Shown here one piece after another: positions 10,721 through 22,738 of a DNA stretch of 64,000 bases. A model generated the notes under the pieces. The model ran no database searches, had not been told where the DNA came from, and worked only from the letters and a program-made list of their open reading frames with translations. The stretch covers positions 124,001-188,000 of the forward strand of contig JADHYV010000030.1 of the NCBI GenBank assembly GCA_027604705.1, in the 5' to 3' direction. Every line of letters starts with the position of its first letter. Within the stretch, counting starts at the first letter, position 1. Both the position numbers and the translations under genes were made by a program. Origin of the DNA: Allomyces arbusculus. Its lineage: Eukaryota > Blastocladiomycota > Blastocladiomycetes > Blastocladiales > Blastocladiaceae.

Positions 10721-11303
10721 GGTTGTCGATTGGCGTGCTGCTCTCTCGTGTGGTTCGCGCGGGTTTTCGGGCGTGCAGATGCAAGCTCCTCCTGTCTGGC
10801 CCGCTTTTTGAGCACGCGGGGACACGTCGTTGATCAAGGCCGATCGAAGAACGCCTCGCCCATTTGGCTTAGATTTGGCTGGGATGGTGCACGACCCAAC
10901 TTGTTCGAAAATCGGCGCGTGCCCCGACCCAATCGCTCTGTGCTTTGCATTTGCGACAAGCCTCTTGCACAACCGGCTATTCGCCTGGGGCCCGGAATTT
11001 CTCGGGTGGTCCCCGCAGAATTCCGTAAAGAGAGTCAGGCAAGGGCTTTCCCGAGTTTTCCTAAGGGTTTCCGCAGGTTTCCTGTGGATTCTATTGTGGC
11101 TTGTCCGCACGGTGATTTCAGCCTGTTCAACTCCACCTGGCAACAAATCGAAAGAATGGATCCCAAGCATGTGATTCCAAATGACCCGAAATGCACGCAC
11201 CGCTTCCTTTCGTGGCTGCCCTTGCTGCCTCTTCATCACGACAACGGTTTACCATTGCTGCAGGCACCACGACGAGCACCAACAGCCTGCAACACCTGTC
11301 ACC
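10721..11303. promoter_or_regulatory. Divergent spacer between PUT2 and RPF2
   Basis: 583 bases separate the two start codons, which face away from each other. The stretch is less GC-rich than the genes and is presumably both promoters. No specific operator was recognised, and open frames within it look non-coding. Confidence 0.4.
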
Positions 11304-12397
11304 ATGCTGCGCAAAGTGTATGTGCGCTCGCACACCGCTCAACAGCTGCAAGCACCAGCATGAATCAATTTCACGAACCTGACTTTTCTTGGGTGATCGC
11401 CGGACAGAAAAGCCAAGAATGCCCGGACTAAGCGGTTCCTCGACAACCGTGCGCCCAAGGTCGTCGAGAATGCCAAGACGAGTATCATGGTTCGCGGCTC
11501 GAGCTCGTCGGCTGTCGTGAACCAGGCGCTCGCGGATCTGGTACGCAAGATGCACGCCGCTGCCCGCGTTCTCCGCGCCTCGCTGTCCGAGCAATGTCAT
11601 AACCGCTTGCACTCCTGTAGTACTCGATCAAGAAGCCCAACGCCGTCAACTTCACCAAGAAGAACGACGTGCACCCGTTCGAGGACACGCAAAAGCTCGA
11701 GTTCTACTCGCAAAAGAACGACGCGTCGCTTTTGCTCGTCGGCAACCACAACAAGAAGCGGCCGCACAACTTGACTTTGATGCGCATGTTCGACTACCAG
11801 GTGCTTGACATGTACGAGTTTGGCATCACGCAATTCGTGTCGCTGCACGACCTCGACACGCCGAAATGCGCCGTGGGCATGAAGCCGAGCATTCTTTTCC
11901 AGGGGGACTGGGACTCGACGCCGGAATTGCAAAATATCCAGAACGCGTGGCTCGATTTCTTCCAGGGCGAAAAAGTGGCCACGATTAACCTTGCTGGGCT
12001 CGAGTACTGCGTTGCCATCACGCACCTCAACGGCACGATTTACTTGCGCGTCTACACGGCGCACTTGAAAAAGTCGGGCCAGAAGCTGCCGCGGATCGAA
12101 TTGGTGGAGATGGGCCCGCGAATCGACTTGACGGTGCGCCGCACGCGGCCGCCCGTGCCGGAACTGTGGAAGGTCGCGACCAAGATGCCAAAGGAACTCA
12201 AGCCATCTAAGACCAAGAACATCAAGACCGACGTGTTTGGCGACAAGTTTGGCCAGTTGCACATGCAGAAGCAGGACCTCGCCATGCTGCAGACGCGCAA
12301 GATGAAGGCGCTCAAGCGTACGCGCGACCCGGCCGAGGACGCCGAGGACGACGATGCAGCAGGCGCAGGAAGCGATATCGACATGGACGAGGCATGA
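11304..12397 (+). CDS. RPF2: Ribosome biogenesis protein RPF2 (Brix domain)
   Basis: Three exons, 11304-11317, 11408-11540 and 11621-12397, give 307 residues. The first exon is only 14 bases (MLRKV); its use restores the canonical start MLRKVKAKNARTKRFLD, close to yeast and human RPF2. The intron-1 donor is GTATGT, the intron-2 donor GTACGC. The Brix domain includes HPFEDTQKLEFYSQKND, KKRPHNLTLMRMFDY and VGMKPSILFQGDW, and the C-terminal tail is acidic (EDAEDDD). RPF2 acts in the nucleolus with RRS1 to load the 5S RNP (5S rRNA, uL18, uL5) onto pre-60S particles. Length and motif order match the family. Confidence 0.93.
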
Positions 12398-12962
12398 GGG
12401 CGTCGTCGTCGTGGGATTGGGGTCGACGTCGGGGTCGGGGTGGAGTGGAGTGGAGTGTCGTTAGGTCGGGCGTGACCTTTCTTCTTGTACATTCGGGTGC
12501 TTTTTTGGTTTTCGGAATACAGCAATTACAACCATTTCCGCTCCGCTAGCTGTCGGTGTCCGACCATGATTCCCCAACTGTTTGTTCAAGCAAGCCTAGC
12601 CATTTTGGCCCACGATGCGTTCCCGACAGGGGTTGATCGTTTGCGCGCGCCAACTGCGCAGCACGAAGAGTACAACCAAATTGATCACAGGGAGCCGCGG
12701 CACATTCAGGAAAGACGCTACCGAAAATACATAGGGCCATTTCCATCCATCCATTCAGATCCAGCAATCGCATCAGTCGATACCCTTCGACTCCAACGCG
12801 CTGGACCGGGGGACACCGCCAGTCTAATCGGCTTCTCCCAACGCCCAGACCTACCAAACCAAACTACCGAGGGTAACAAATCGATCCGCCGTCGCGTCCC
12901 CAAAGAAACACGTCGTCGCAGCCGGCCGTCGACCGCGCGCACTCGTAGACCAGTTTCTTGCG
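12398..12962. other. Convergent 3' spacer between RPF2 and the ArfGAP gene
   Basis: 565 bases between two stop codons, expected to hold both 3' UTRs. Nothing else is supported. Confidence 0.4.
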
Positions 12963-15368
12963 TTACATGAACGGGTTGTTGCTCGGCGGCTTGGCCTGCT
13001 GCGACGCCATGCCCCCACTGAACCCGCCGAACCCGCCAAGGTCGGCAAACGGATCGGGCCGTGCGGGCGTCGCGGCCATTTGCGGCACGGCGGCCGGGTT
13101 GCCCGTGGCCGACGACGCGCCAAACGGCGACCCGAACCCGCCCGGCACCGACGCGGTGCCCGACCCGACTTGCGACCGTGGCACTTGCGCGGCCGAGTAT
13201 GGCTACAAGGTGGGAAGTGTTTTGTGAGGTCAGCGGAACGTGAGCGGTCGTAAATGCGCCGCGATCAAGGTCAATGGGCGTACAGTAGATACCATCGAGT
13301 AGTTGGCGCCACTCCCGACCGTCGACCCGGCGCCAAATGGCGACGCCTGTTGCTGCTGCATTCCCATTCCCCCCAACCCGCCCATGGCTCCCATGCCGCC
13401 CATCATCCCACCCTGCATCCCACCCATTCCGCCCTGCATTCCACCCATACCGCCCATCCCGGTCATCCCTGTCATCCCGGTCATCCCGGTCATACCCGTC
13501 GCCTGCATTCCAAATGGACTTGCCGCCTGCTGCGGTTGCTGCTGCTGGATCCCACCGAACGGCGACGCCTGCTGCATCCCGCCAAACGGCTGCTGCGCCT
13601 GCTGCGCCTGCATCCCACCGAACGGCTGCTGCTGCTGCATCCCGTACGCCGACTGCGCCTGCGGCTGTTGCTGCATTGCGCCAAACGGCGACGCCTGAAT
13701 CCCAAACGCCATCTGCGGCTGCGCCGGCTGCCCAAACAGCGACATGATATCGCTCGTCTTGGACGTCGGTTGCTGCGGCTGCTGCGCCTGCATCATGCCC
13801 GCGTTCGCGTCACCGAACGGGTTGCCCATGGCCGACCCGCCCATGGCCGAACTGCCCACGACCGACCCACCAAACGGATTTGCGGCAAACTGCGCTTGGG
13901 GCTGCACTTGCTGCTGCATCCCCATCATCCCGTACGGCTGCGGCTGCTGCTGCTGCGCGGCAGGCGTCGCCGAGAACAGATCGTCCCCGAGCAAATCGAG
14001 CAAGTCGTTCTTGGGTTTCGCCGGTTCCGGCGCCGCCGGTGCAGGCACCGACCGCGAAAACGTGGCCGCGCGCATTCCCGGCGACTGAGCCTGCTGCTGT
14101 TGCTGCTGTTGCTGCTGCTGCTGCTCGTACTCCATAAACTGCTGCGCGTACTGCTGCGCATCAAACGCGCCGGCGACCTGCGCGGGGGCTTCGCGCGCGG
14201 CCACGGCCTCGAGTTCCCGCCGGCGGTCCGTCAACAACATGATCGCGCCGTCCAAGTCTCCGTCAGCTTTCTGCAGGGCCACCAGGTTCAGCCGTTCGTC
14301 GGTGAACCCCATGCCCTTAAGTTGCCGCAGCAGCGGGGACGACTTGTCGACGACCACCTTGGCGTGCGCGAGCGGGACGGCGTGCGGCTGCGGGGCCGAG
14401 CGCGACGGGCCCGACGAGGACGTCGAAGGTGGGGTGCCCATGGTGATCAGCTTGTCGATGGCCGCTTGCAGGTTCCCTTTAGTTTCGTTGAGCACTTGGT
14501 TGTTCCAGGGGTCGTACGTGAAGCCCATGTCGTGCAGTTGACGCAGCTCCGTCGGGTATCTGTTCACGCCGGCCGAGCCGGACGACTAGCGGAGGAGGGA
14601 AAGAGGACGCGTTAGGACGTGTTGGTTTGCGCGTGTGGGGTCGCGAGAAACACGTACCGAGCCCATGGCTGCCGCGCGGCCGGCCTGCGACGCAAACACA
14701 CGACGCTCGTACTTGTCGCGAATGTAGTTTTCGAGGTCGCTATTGACGAACCGCGGAGATCAGGAACGGCATGACGCGACGGCGAGCTCCAAAGGGGCAT
14801 GATCGAGCGCGTACCGGTCCGACGCATTACGCGGGGGCGTGATCCCGTTGGGGTTGAAGAGAGCGTTGGCCTTGGCGTTGCCCTTGCTGCGAATACTCTA
14901 TTACCCGGACACCAAACGTCGTCAATCGCTGACCCGATTGACTCGCGCGCCAAGGACGACGACAAGGATCACGCACATCGATCTGCTCGGGCGTCCAAAT
15001 ATCCATGTTGATCGACTTGACCTTGGAGATGTGCGTGCCTACGTCGGACCCCACACTTGCTGTCAGCCATCCGTCCATTGCCCAGCCAGCTAGTCCCTCA
15101 ACGCCAACGCCAAGCTCTCTTGTTACGCACCGAGCTTACGATGCACGCCGGCGCACCGCATGCACAGGAACACGCCAATGTTCCAACTCGCCCATTTCGA
15201 ACCTATATTCCCGAACGGTCAGCCGGGGACGCGTCGGGTGCGGGGTCGGGCGAGGGAGTAGGTACCGCGCGCGCCGCAATCGGCACAGTGCGCGTTGGCG
15301 TCGTCGCGCAAGAGCTCGGCAAAGATGCGCTCCTGCTGCTCCTGCTGGCGACGCTTGTCACGGTCCAT
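12963..15368 (-). CDS. ArfGAP protein with UBA domain and Q/M/G-rich tail (Gts1/SMAP type)
   Basis: Seven exons: 15368-15266, 15202-15131, 15038-14977, 14897-14815, 14739-14658, 14585-13293 and 13202-12963. Total 644 residues, all phases consistent. The ArfGAP zinc finger is split over exons 1 and 2: [15 protein letters not shown], then [13 protein letters not shown] with the catalytic arginine after the cysteine pair region, then [11 protein letters not shown]. It stimulates GTP hydrolysis on Arf proteins in vesicle budding. A UBA domain follows ([15 protein letters not shown]...), then a second UBA-like segment ([14 protein letters not shown]). The rest is low complexity: a glutamine run encoded at about 14092-14134, NPFG motifs, repeated [11 protein letters not shown], and a C-terminal NNPFM that could bind EH domains. 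Yeast Gts1 has the same ArfGAP-UBA-Q-rich order. Repeat lengths may vary between isolates. Confidence 0.85.
13440..13510. repeat. In-frame trinucleotide-type repeat coding GMTGMT
   Basis: On the plus strand the unit cccgtcatc / ccggtcatc is repeated, encoding Gly-Met-Thr units on the minus strand in the ArfGAP tail. Adjacent Gly-Gly-Met units are related. It is a coding simple repeat. Confidence 0.7.
14092..14134. repeat. (CTG)n / polyglutamine tract in the ArfGAP gene
   Basis: A run of ctg/ttg triplets on the plus strand encodes consecutive glutamines on the minus strand, after EYEQ. Such tracts are prone to length change. Confidence 0.75.
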
Positions 15369-15712
15369 CGTGGCGGGACAGGGGGCGGTGGAGACGGTTG
15401 GAAGTGTTGGGTCGGGATCAAGTGATCGCGTCGGGTGGGCGGCAGAGGGCGGCGCGTGTCGTATCAGTCGGACGGCTGAGCGGCCCGCGAGTCGGGCAGA
15501 GAGAGCACAGTCGCGACGATGGAATGGAATGCAACAAGTGTGCTGGTAGGTCGAGAGAGCAGAGAGAGAGAGAGAGCGGGGTCTGCGATCAAAGGCACGC
15601 TGCACGAAATGAAATCAGTTCAACGGCCCAAAAAGCAAAAACGACGCAGAATCTTGGCGGCAAGCTGGTTTGCGACTACACTCTATAAGCTATACCAGCT
15701 AAATTCTATCAC
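15369..15712. other. Spacer upstream of the ArfGAP gene and tRNA-Gly
   Basis: Holds the ArfGAP promoter on the minus strand. A short (GA)n run lies at about 15553-15577. No gene is supported. Confidence 0.45.
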
Positions 15713-15783
15713 GCGCCGTTGGTCTAGTGGTAGAATATCACCCTCCCAAGGTGGTGGCCCGGGTTCGATTCCCGGACGGCGCA
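15713..15783 (+). tRNA. tRNA-Gly (anticodon CCC)
   Basis: A 71-base cloverleaf without intron. The acceptor GCGCCGT (15713-15719) pairs with ACGGCGC (15776-15782), with A as discriminator. The anticodon stem TCACC/GGTGG encloses the loop CTCCCAA, so the anticodon is CCC (reads GGG). Box B reads GGTTCGATTCC. The length of 71 is typical of tRNA-Gly. Confidence 0.95.
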
Positions 15784-15800
15784 CTCACTACGCCGAATTC

Positions 15801-15806
15801 TTTTTT
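15801..15806 (+). terminator. Pol III T-run terminator after tRNA-Gly
   Basis: Six consecutive T residues 18 bases past the tRNA 3' end, the usual RNA polymerase III stop. Confidence 0.7.
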
Positions 15807-16033
15807 AATGGGACTGTCTCGAAAGCTCATGGTCGCTGTTGCGAAGTGTACTAAAAATCTCTTGAATTGTATTTTTCTGCTTCGCCGTTGATGCGGCCAA
15901 CAGAGACTTGCTGTCTGATTCGCTCTCCAGCACCACAAACCTGAACAAAGAGCCATCGACACAAGACTCCACAAGAGTTGGGGATTCATTTGGTGGAAGA
16001 AAACAACAGGCCATCCTGGTGCTCAATAACAAA

Positions 16034-19000
16034 CTACGACCTGAAACTCGTGAACGCTGAATTCCCACTAAACGCCGGCGGCTTCGTCGGCGTCCCCTGC
16101 TGCTGCTGCTGCCCGGCGGCCGCCGCAAACCCACCAAACCCGGTCGTCTGCTTGGCAAACGCCGCAAACGCCGATCCACCCGTCGCCGTGGCCCCAAACG
16201 GGCTCGCCTGCGCCGGTGAGCCCTGCGCTGCGGCTGCACCAAACGCGCTTGGTGAACCAAACGCCGGTGCCGGACTCGCGCCGAACCCAGATGTCTGCCC
16301 AAACGCGACAGGCGACGCGCCGAACCCAGACGACTGCCCAAACGCCGGCTGCTGCTGCTGCTGCTGCGCGCCAAACGCCGAGGTCGTACCGAACGCCGAC
16401 GGCTTGCCAAACGCGGGCGTCGACGACGTGGCCGCCGCACCAAACGGCGTCGTCGCACCAAATGCGGGCCCGGCCGACGGCGCGGCGGCACCACCAAACG
16501 GTCCCGCCGCTGTCGGGCGCGTTGTGGCCCCAAACGCGGCCCCCGCACTGGTCGGCGTCATTGCCGCAGCCGCTTCGGCCTCGGCACCCGTCTTGAACAG
16601 ACCTGACGGCTGGAACCCGAATCCGCGCGACGGCGTGAGCTTGAACGCGCCACCGGGCGCGGTCGTCGTGGGGGTCTGCGTGCCAAACGGTGTGCCAAAC
16701 GGTCCGGCCGCGGCAAAACCGGACGTTGCGGGGGCCGACGTCGTGGGAGCGCCAAACCCAAAGCCCGAGAACGCCCCCTGCATCTGGTTACCTTGGTCGT
16801 CGTCCATCATGGCTTCGCCGTCGTCCTGGTCCGGCGCAGTTTCCATTTCCATGTCCATCATGCCGGGACTCGGTGGGCCCTGTTCAGGTTGCGCCGTGGT
16901 TGCAAGCGCGGCAGCGGCAGTCGTGGTGACGGGTGCCGGCGCGCCAAACGATGACGCAAACGCGGACGGCGCCGTCGCGGTCGACCCAAACGTCGACGTG
17001 CCGCCAAACGTCCACGTCGGTTGCGCGGGCGGCGCGACCGTGGGTGCCGGAGCTGCATCCTGGTCAGGCGCCGCGGGCGTCTTGCTCGGCGACGGCGCAG
17101 TCTCGGTCGCTTTGGCAGGAGACGCGGGCTTGGCCGGCGTCACCGGCGCACTCGCGCTCGGCTCGGGCGTCTTGAGCCGCGCCACCTCGCTCTGTGGCAC
17201 AGTCGGCGGAATCTCCGCCACCTCGTCCGCGGCCGACACCTTGACGTACCCCTCCTCTTCCTCGTCGCTCTTGGTCTCGGCAGTCACGGTGACCGCCGGC
17301 GCGCTCTGGGCGGGTTCCTCGAGCTCGGACGTACGCTTACCACCGTGCTTCATCTTATGCTGTGCCGAGATCGCGGGCTGGCCGCCGCTCGTCGACGCAG
17401 CACCGATCGCGAACGCCAACGAGGCGCCCGCGGGAGCCGGCGGCGCGAACGCGAACCCGTTCGGCGCGGGCGGAGCGGCCGCGGGAGCCGACGTACCCGG
17501 TCGGTCGGCCTCGCACGACTTGCACTTGGTCGCAGCGAAATCATTCGGGACCATGCACGTGTCGCACGTCCAGCCCTTCTTCTTGGACGCTGCGACGACC
17601 GACGCAAATGGGTTGGCTGAGGGCGCGGCGGCCGGTTCCGGTTCAGGGCTGGCCGCCTTCTCGGTCGCGGCCGGTTGCTCGGGCTGCGGCGCAGGCGCTG
17701 CGGCCGGGGTAAACGTGAACCCGGCAGCGCCCGAACCACTCGACGGGGTTGACGACGGGAAGCCCGACGGGAACGACGCCGCCGCGGGGGTCCCAAACGA
17801 GCCAAAACCCGATGAGCCAGCGGCGGGAGGTGCGCCAAACGTGAACCCACCCGATGCGGGTGCCGCGGCCGGCGGAGTGAACGCACTCGCAGCCGCAGGC
17901 GCAGCAGGTTTCGGGGACGCGCCAGGCCTGTCGGCCTCACAGGCGGCACACTTGCCCTTGTTGGACGGGTTCGGGACCATGCACTCGCCGCACGTCCATT
18001 TGGCCCCACTAGCAGCGGCCGGCGGTGCGAAGGCATACGCGGAGGTAGGCTTGGGTGCGGCGCCGGGCCGATCAGCGTCACACGCGGCACACTTGTCCTT
18101 GTCGGCCGGGTTCGGGACCATGCAGGTGCTGCATGTCCACGTGGAACCGCTAGCAGCGGAGGGCTTGGCAAAGACAACGGGTGCGCCAAAAGCCGGCGCA
18201 CCGGCGATCGGTGCCGGCCCCCCAAACGTGAACCCACCCGCTGCGGGCTGGCTGCCGCTCGACGCGCCAAACGACGACGGGAACGCAAACGAGGACGCAC
18301 CTCCCGCGGCCGAACCGAACGCTGGCGGCTGGCTCGCAGTCGCTGCGGTCGGCGGTGCGAACGCGCTTGCACTCGACGCAGTGGCCGGCGGCACAAACCC
18401 GCTCGTACTCGACGATGCCGTGGCAGCCGGCTTGGCCTTAGCGGCACTGGGACTCGGGGTCTCACACGACCGGCACTGCGTGGCACCCGCAACGTTTGGT
18501 ACCATGCACGTATCGCACGTCCATCCCTTCCCCGACCCAGGCGCGGCAGGCTTGTCTGCGGCAACCTTCGGCGACGCCGCCACAGCGACCTTAGGCGACG
18601 CCGCGGCGGTCTCAGACGCGACCGACCGGCGGCGCACCGGTGGCCGCGTCGCAGTCGATGCCGGCGCGAGCGATTCGCACTTGACGCACACTTCAGCCTG
18701 GTAGAGGTTACTCGCGCCGCACATGTCGCAGACCCAGACTTTACGCACGGCCTTGCGGACGGGGACCGTGGCCACGGCACCGAGCCGCTGCGCGAGCGCG
18801 TCAAACGAGACGGGCGCGACGGGCTTGGTCACGGTCGTTGATGCAGCCGCGGCAGTCGAGACGGCCGGTTTCGGCGCGGCCTTGGCAAACAGGGCGCGGG
18901 GCGCAACAATCGTCGGCGTCTCCGGCATATCCACGTGCGCCACCCGCGTCGGGGTGAACGGCTCTGCCCCCGCAAACGTCGACCGACCGAGATCCACCTG

Positions 19001-22000
19001 CGCGAGATGCTGCGCAAGCACATTTACGGTCACCTTCCGTTGCGCAATTGCCGTCTGCATATTCTTGAGCGCGGCATGCACCGCGTCCAGCGACACGTGC
19101 GCGGCCTTGCGCTGCCGCTGCGCGTCGGCAAACTCATCCAACTGCTTGAGCAATGCCTTGACGCGCGCGAGTTTCTGCTGAATATTCTCATCACACTCCT
19201 TCTGCTGCGGCCCCAAGTAGTCGGCAAACACCATTTCGCCACGGTCGTGGGCGTCCTGCAGCAGCTGCAACTGCTTGACCTTGATCGCGACCTGGTCGTA
19301 CTGCGCGCGCGCCTTTTGCGCGCGCTCCAGGATCGCCGCGTACTTGGCCGTCCAGTAGTCGACGTTCGCGTCCATGGCCTCGACCGAATCGAGCAACGCA
19401 TCAATACCCGCAATGTCCTCGGCCTGCGCGTCCATCTTGGTCTGAACCTCGGCGTGGTGCTGCTTGACTTTAGTAAAGAGATCCTCGATTGTCGAGGTCA
19501 TCGTGTAGAAGGATGTTTCCGGCTCGCCGGTCTTGGCGAAGCGCGGGACCACCGGGATCGGGTCGGCGTTGGCGTACGGCGCGGCGGGGCCCAACGCGTG
19601 GGATTCGGTCTCGTCGGCATCGTCATCCTCATCTTCCTCGTCGCTCAATAAGACATCGATCGTCTGCACCTTGGCCAGGCGGTCAACGAGGCCAATGGCC
19701 GGCGCCGGGCGCGGCGCGGGAATGGGTTCGACCGGTGCAGCGGGCTGCGCAGCCTTGCGCGCAGCAGGTGGGGCTGGGAGAGCAAACGCCGGGGGTTGAG
19801 CGGTAGCAGCCGTGGCCTTGGCACGGTTCCCGGTCTTCACTGGCTCGGGGTCCTTGGACGAACCAGTCGCCGGCGTCGGAGTGGCAGCTTGCCCAAACGC
19901 GGCCGTCGGCGTGGCCGGCTTGGCCTTTTCCTCCGCGGCCGCAGCGGGCGACACGCCCAACCCGAACATCGGCTTCGGCGCCGCCGCCACGGGCTTCGTC
20001 TCCGCCGTCTCCTTCTTAGCCCCAAACAGGCCCGCCAGTGCCGACGCGGGTTTCCCAAACGCCGTGCTTGCAGCGGGCGGTGCCATGGCGCCAAGCCCGA
20101 ATCCGGCCAATGCCGTCCCGGGCTTCGCAGGGGGCGACGCGAAGCCGAAACCGGTGGCCGCGGACGTCGCTGCGGCCGACTTGGCCGCGGCCGCACCAAA
20201 CGCGACACTGGGCGTTGCTGCGGGCGGGGCAAGCGCGCCGCCAAACACGGGCTTGTGCGGTGGCTCCGCCGCCGCCGACGATGATGGCGGTGTCAGGGCC
20301 TGCCCGAACGAGACGGTGCCAAACACGCTCGATGGCGATGCCGACGCCGCGGTCGCGGGTTTACCGAAAGCCGCGCCGAACGGGACCTTGGCGGGGGTCG
20401 AGGGCGAGGTCGACCGGGCGGGGGACGCGGATCGAGAGGATTGTGACGGGAACGCCGACTGGGACGACTGTGCGGGCGAGGATGAGCGCGACGACCGTGC
20501 GGGGGACGCGGACCGCGACGACGCCGACTCCGACAGCGAGTCGAGCGAAACGACGGGTGACGCGACGTCGCCAGCCTTGGCGTGGCTCGCGATCGCGTCC
20601 CACGCCTTCGACTTGCACATCGCCGGACACGTCTTCCCCTCCCTGATCGCCTCGGTATCCAGCACATGCCATGCGACCAAATGCCCCGCGGAACTCAGGA
20701 CGTACATGATCGGAGCCGGCGGGACGGGCGACGGATCGCGGTCGCGGTTGAGCGGTGGCAATTCCTTGGTCGCGGTGAAATCGAGCGCAAGCCCAACGGG
20801 CCGTGTGTCGACGTTATCGACGGCGGGCATCACGGCGCGCATGTTCTCGTCGAGCAGCCACGCGTCGATTGGGCCCGTGCTGGGCCCGCCTACGACCATG
20901 ATGTCGGTTGCTGACGCAGAGGCGATTAGGGTGGTCACGTCCTCGCGCCAGGCGCCGAGGCGAGCGGTGTGGAAGAAGGGCGAGGCCTCGTCGGGTTCGT
21001 ATGGCGGGAACAGGCCCGGAGTGAGGACTTGGTGCATTTTGGCGGCCTGGGGGAGAGTGGGTCAGTGGGCGAGTCGAGTGATCGGGGATCGCGGAACAAG
21101 GCGGAGCGTCATACCGTGTCGAGAATCGAGACGAACATGTCGCCCGGTTGAGACGCCCAGTAGAGCGCGAAAATCGTGTTCGACAGCCACGCGAGGCCCA
21201 TGGCTAAATGGTGCACAGAACTCGAGTGAGCAGGCGGCACTACAGCCAAAGAAGATACCCTGAACGTCCACGCACCACCACATCCTTCCGTCTCCAAAGT
21301 CCCCTCAACCGTCACAGGTGCGTGCTCCTTTTTCACTTCGCCCGACGGCATCACCTGGACGAGCGTGCCGTCGCGGTAAAGCAGCGCAATCTGCCGGCCC
21401 TTTGGGCTCCACGCGCCGGCATCAATTTCGTCGCCACCGATCCGGGTCAGCGCAAACGTGGTGGCGTTTAGCGTCCATGCGGTCGAGTTGCTGGTAACGA
21501 TGAGAATCAGATTGTTTTCCGTGGTCGGGCACGGCACGAGCTGGAACATGCCGTCCGGGTGAGGCTCGCATTCGTGCAGCACGCGAGCGGTCTGTGGAAG
21601 AGGATGAGCAAAGGGTAGACAAGCATGATAATGACCAGAGAGACAGGCACGCACCTGGTCGTGGACGAGCGAGCGCGTGTCGAGAACGAGCAGGCGCATC
21701 GACGACGCTACGATGACGCTGGCCTGGTCGGGCGCGATTACGACAAATGAGATGTTGTCGAGGTCCACGGGGACGGTAAACGCGCCGTCGAGCTCAGCAT
21801 CGTGTTCTTGCAGAGCTGCCTGGATGCTGGCCAGGGGTGCGATGCGAAGCGCTGTGGAGGCCGACTTGGTGAGTCGAACGGTCGTGCGCTCACATAGTGA
21901 TCAGCACGATGACGACGTACAGTTCAACGAGTTACTCGCCCAGACGGCAAAACCAAACGCATTTGAGACGGCCAAAAGCGACGCGGCGTGCTTGGAGACT

Positions 22001-22183
22001 TCGGGCGGGAACGCGTCGGTCAAGGGCAAGTCTTTGCGGATCACATGGAACTCAAACTGTTGGCGCAGGAATACAGCCTGGTCAGTTCATATCTCCTGAT
22101 GGCGAGGTGTATCGTGGTTATTGGATCATCACCTGGTCGGCGACATCGCGCTCGGGCACGTCTTCCTCAAACTGGTACGCCAT
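16034..22183 (-). CDS. FG nucleoporin: Nup159/Nup214-like propeller, coiled coil, five RanBP2 zinc fingers
   Basis: Five exons: 22183-22133, 22056-21921, 21851-21655, 21591-21115 and 21046-16034, giving 1,957 residues with matching phases. The N-terminal ~430 residues read as beta-propeller blades (VVIAPDQASVIVASSM, GAWSPKGRQIALLYRDG, MYVLSSAGHLVAWHV), as in Nup159/Nup214, which dock the mRNA-export helicase Dbp5. An FG-rich segment follows, then a predicted coiled coil at about 800-955. Five zinc fingers of the form W.C..C...N......C..C lie near residues 1054, 1126, 1252, 1301 and 1445 (for example WTCDTCMVPN), separated by FG, FGA and PAFG repeats up to the C-terminus (FTSFRS). Zinc fingers of this type are known from metazoan Nup153 and RanBP2 and bind Ran. 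The last exon is one open frame of 5 kb, so the fusion is read directly from sequence. Location at the nuclear pore is inferred. Confidence 0.85.
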
Positions 22184-22738
22184 TGCGGCAGGGTTGGTCG
22201 CGCAGGACCAGCTCGGCCACTTGTGTCCTAATCCAGCCGGGTGCAGCGCGATCAGAGGGTCGCTTGCAAACTTTTGCGGCCAGTTGGCGAGCTTGGAAGG
22301 GCGTTGAGGACAGGATCGTCGTGGTCGACGATGCTTCGCGCTGGCCGACTTGTCTTCTGCGATTTTTTCGTCGTGCAGTCGTTTTGTCAAAGGCACATGA
22401 CCCTCTCTGCTCAGCCTGACATGGCTGGCAGGTGCTGCCGATCCCATCTGGTAAAATGGGGTTATTTTCTCAGAAAAGGCGATATATCAGCTTGATCACC
22501 TCTTCGAGTCACGGACACGGTTCTCCGGCCGCTCTGTACAACACCGCCGTGACCGCAAACATGATTAGCATCAACTTGATCCCAATCTCGTGCATCCGTC
22601 GGACAACTTGCAGTGCGACCAGACCGGTGGCAAGACATTGGGCGTCGTAATTGCGCACCAACTGCTCGACAAGCACGCGATTTGACAGTACTCCGCGACT
22701 GAAAAACCAACCAGCCAATTTAATTGTTCACGACGACA
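22184..22738. promoter_or_regulatory. Divergent spacer between the nucleoporin and mitochondrial LeuRS genes
   Basis: 555 bases between two diverging start codons, expected to contain both promoters. A minus-strand frame at 22509-22718 reads as a small one-helix membrane protein (IGIKLMLIMFAVTAVLY) but begins only with TTG. It could be chance, an uORF-like segment or an unrecognised small gene. Confidence 0.35.

Noticed and set aside
13254-14615. Plus-strand open frame of 453 codons rich in Arg, His and Leu
   Set aside because: Antisense of the Q/M/G-rich exon of the ArfGAP gene.
15978-18704. Plus-strand open frame of 908 codons, Ala/Asn/Pro-rich
   Set aside because: Exact antisense of the FG and zinc-finger part of the nucleoporin. 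The repeats of the real gene keep the opposite strand open.
17350-18804. Minus-strand Arg-rich frame of 484 codons overlapping the nucleoporin
   Set aside because: Alternate frame of the same exon, with no recognisable domain and composition typical of a shifted GC-rich frame.
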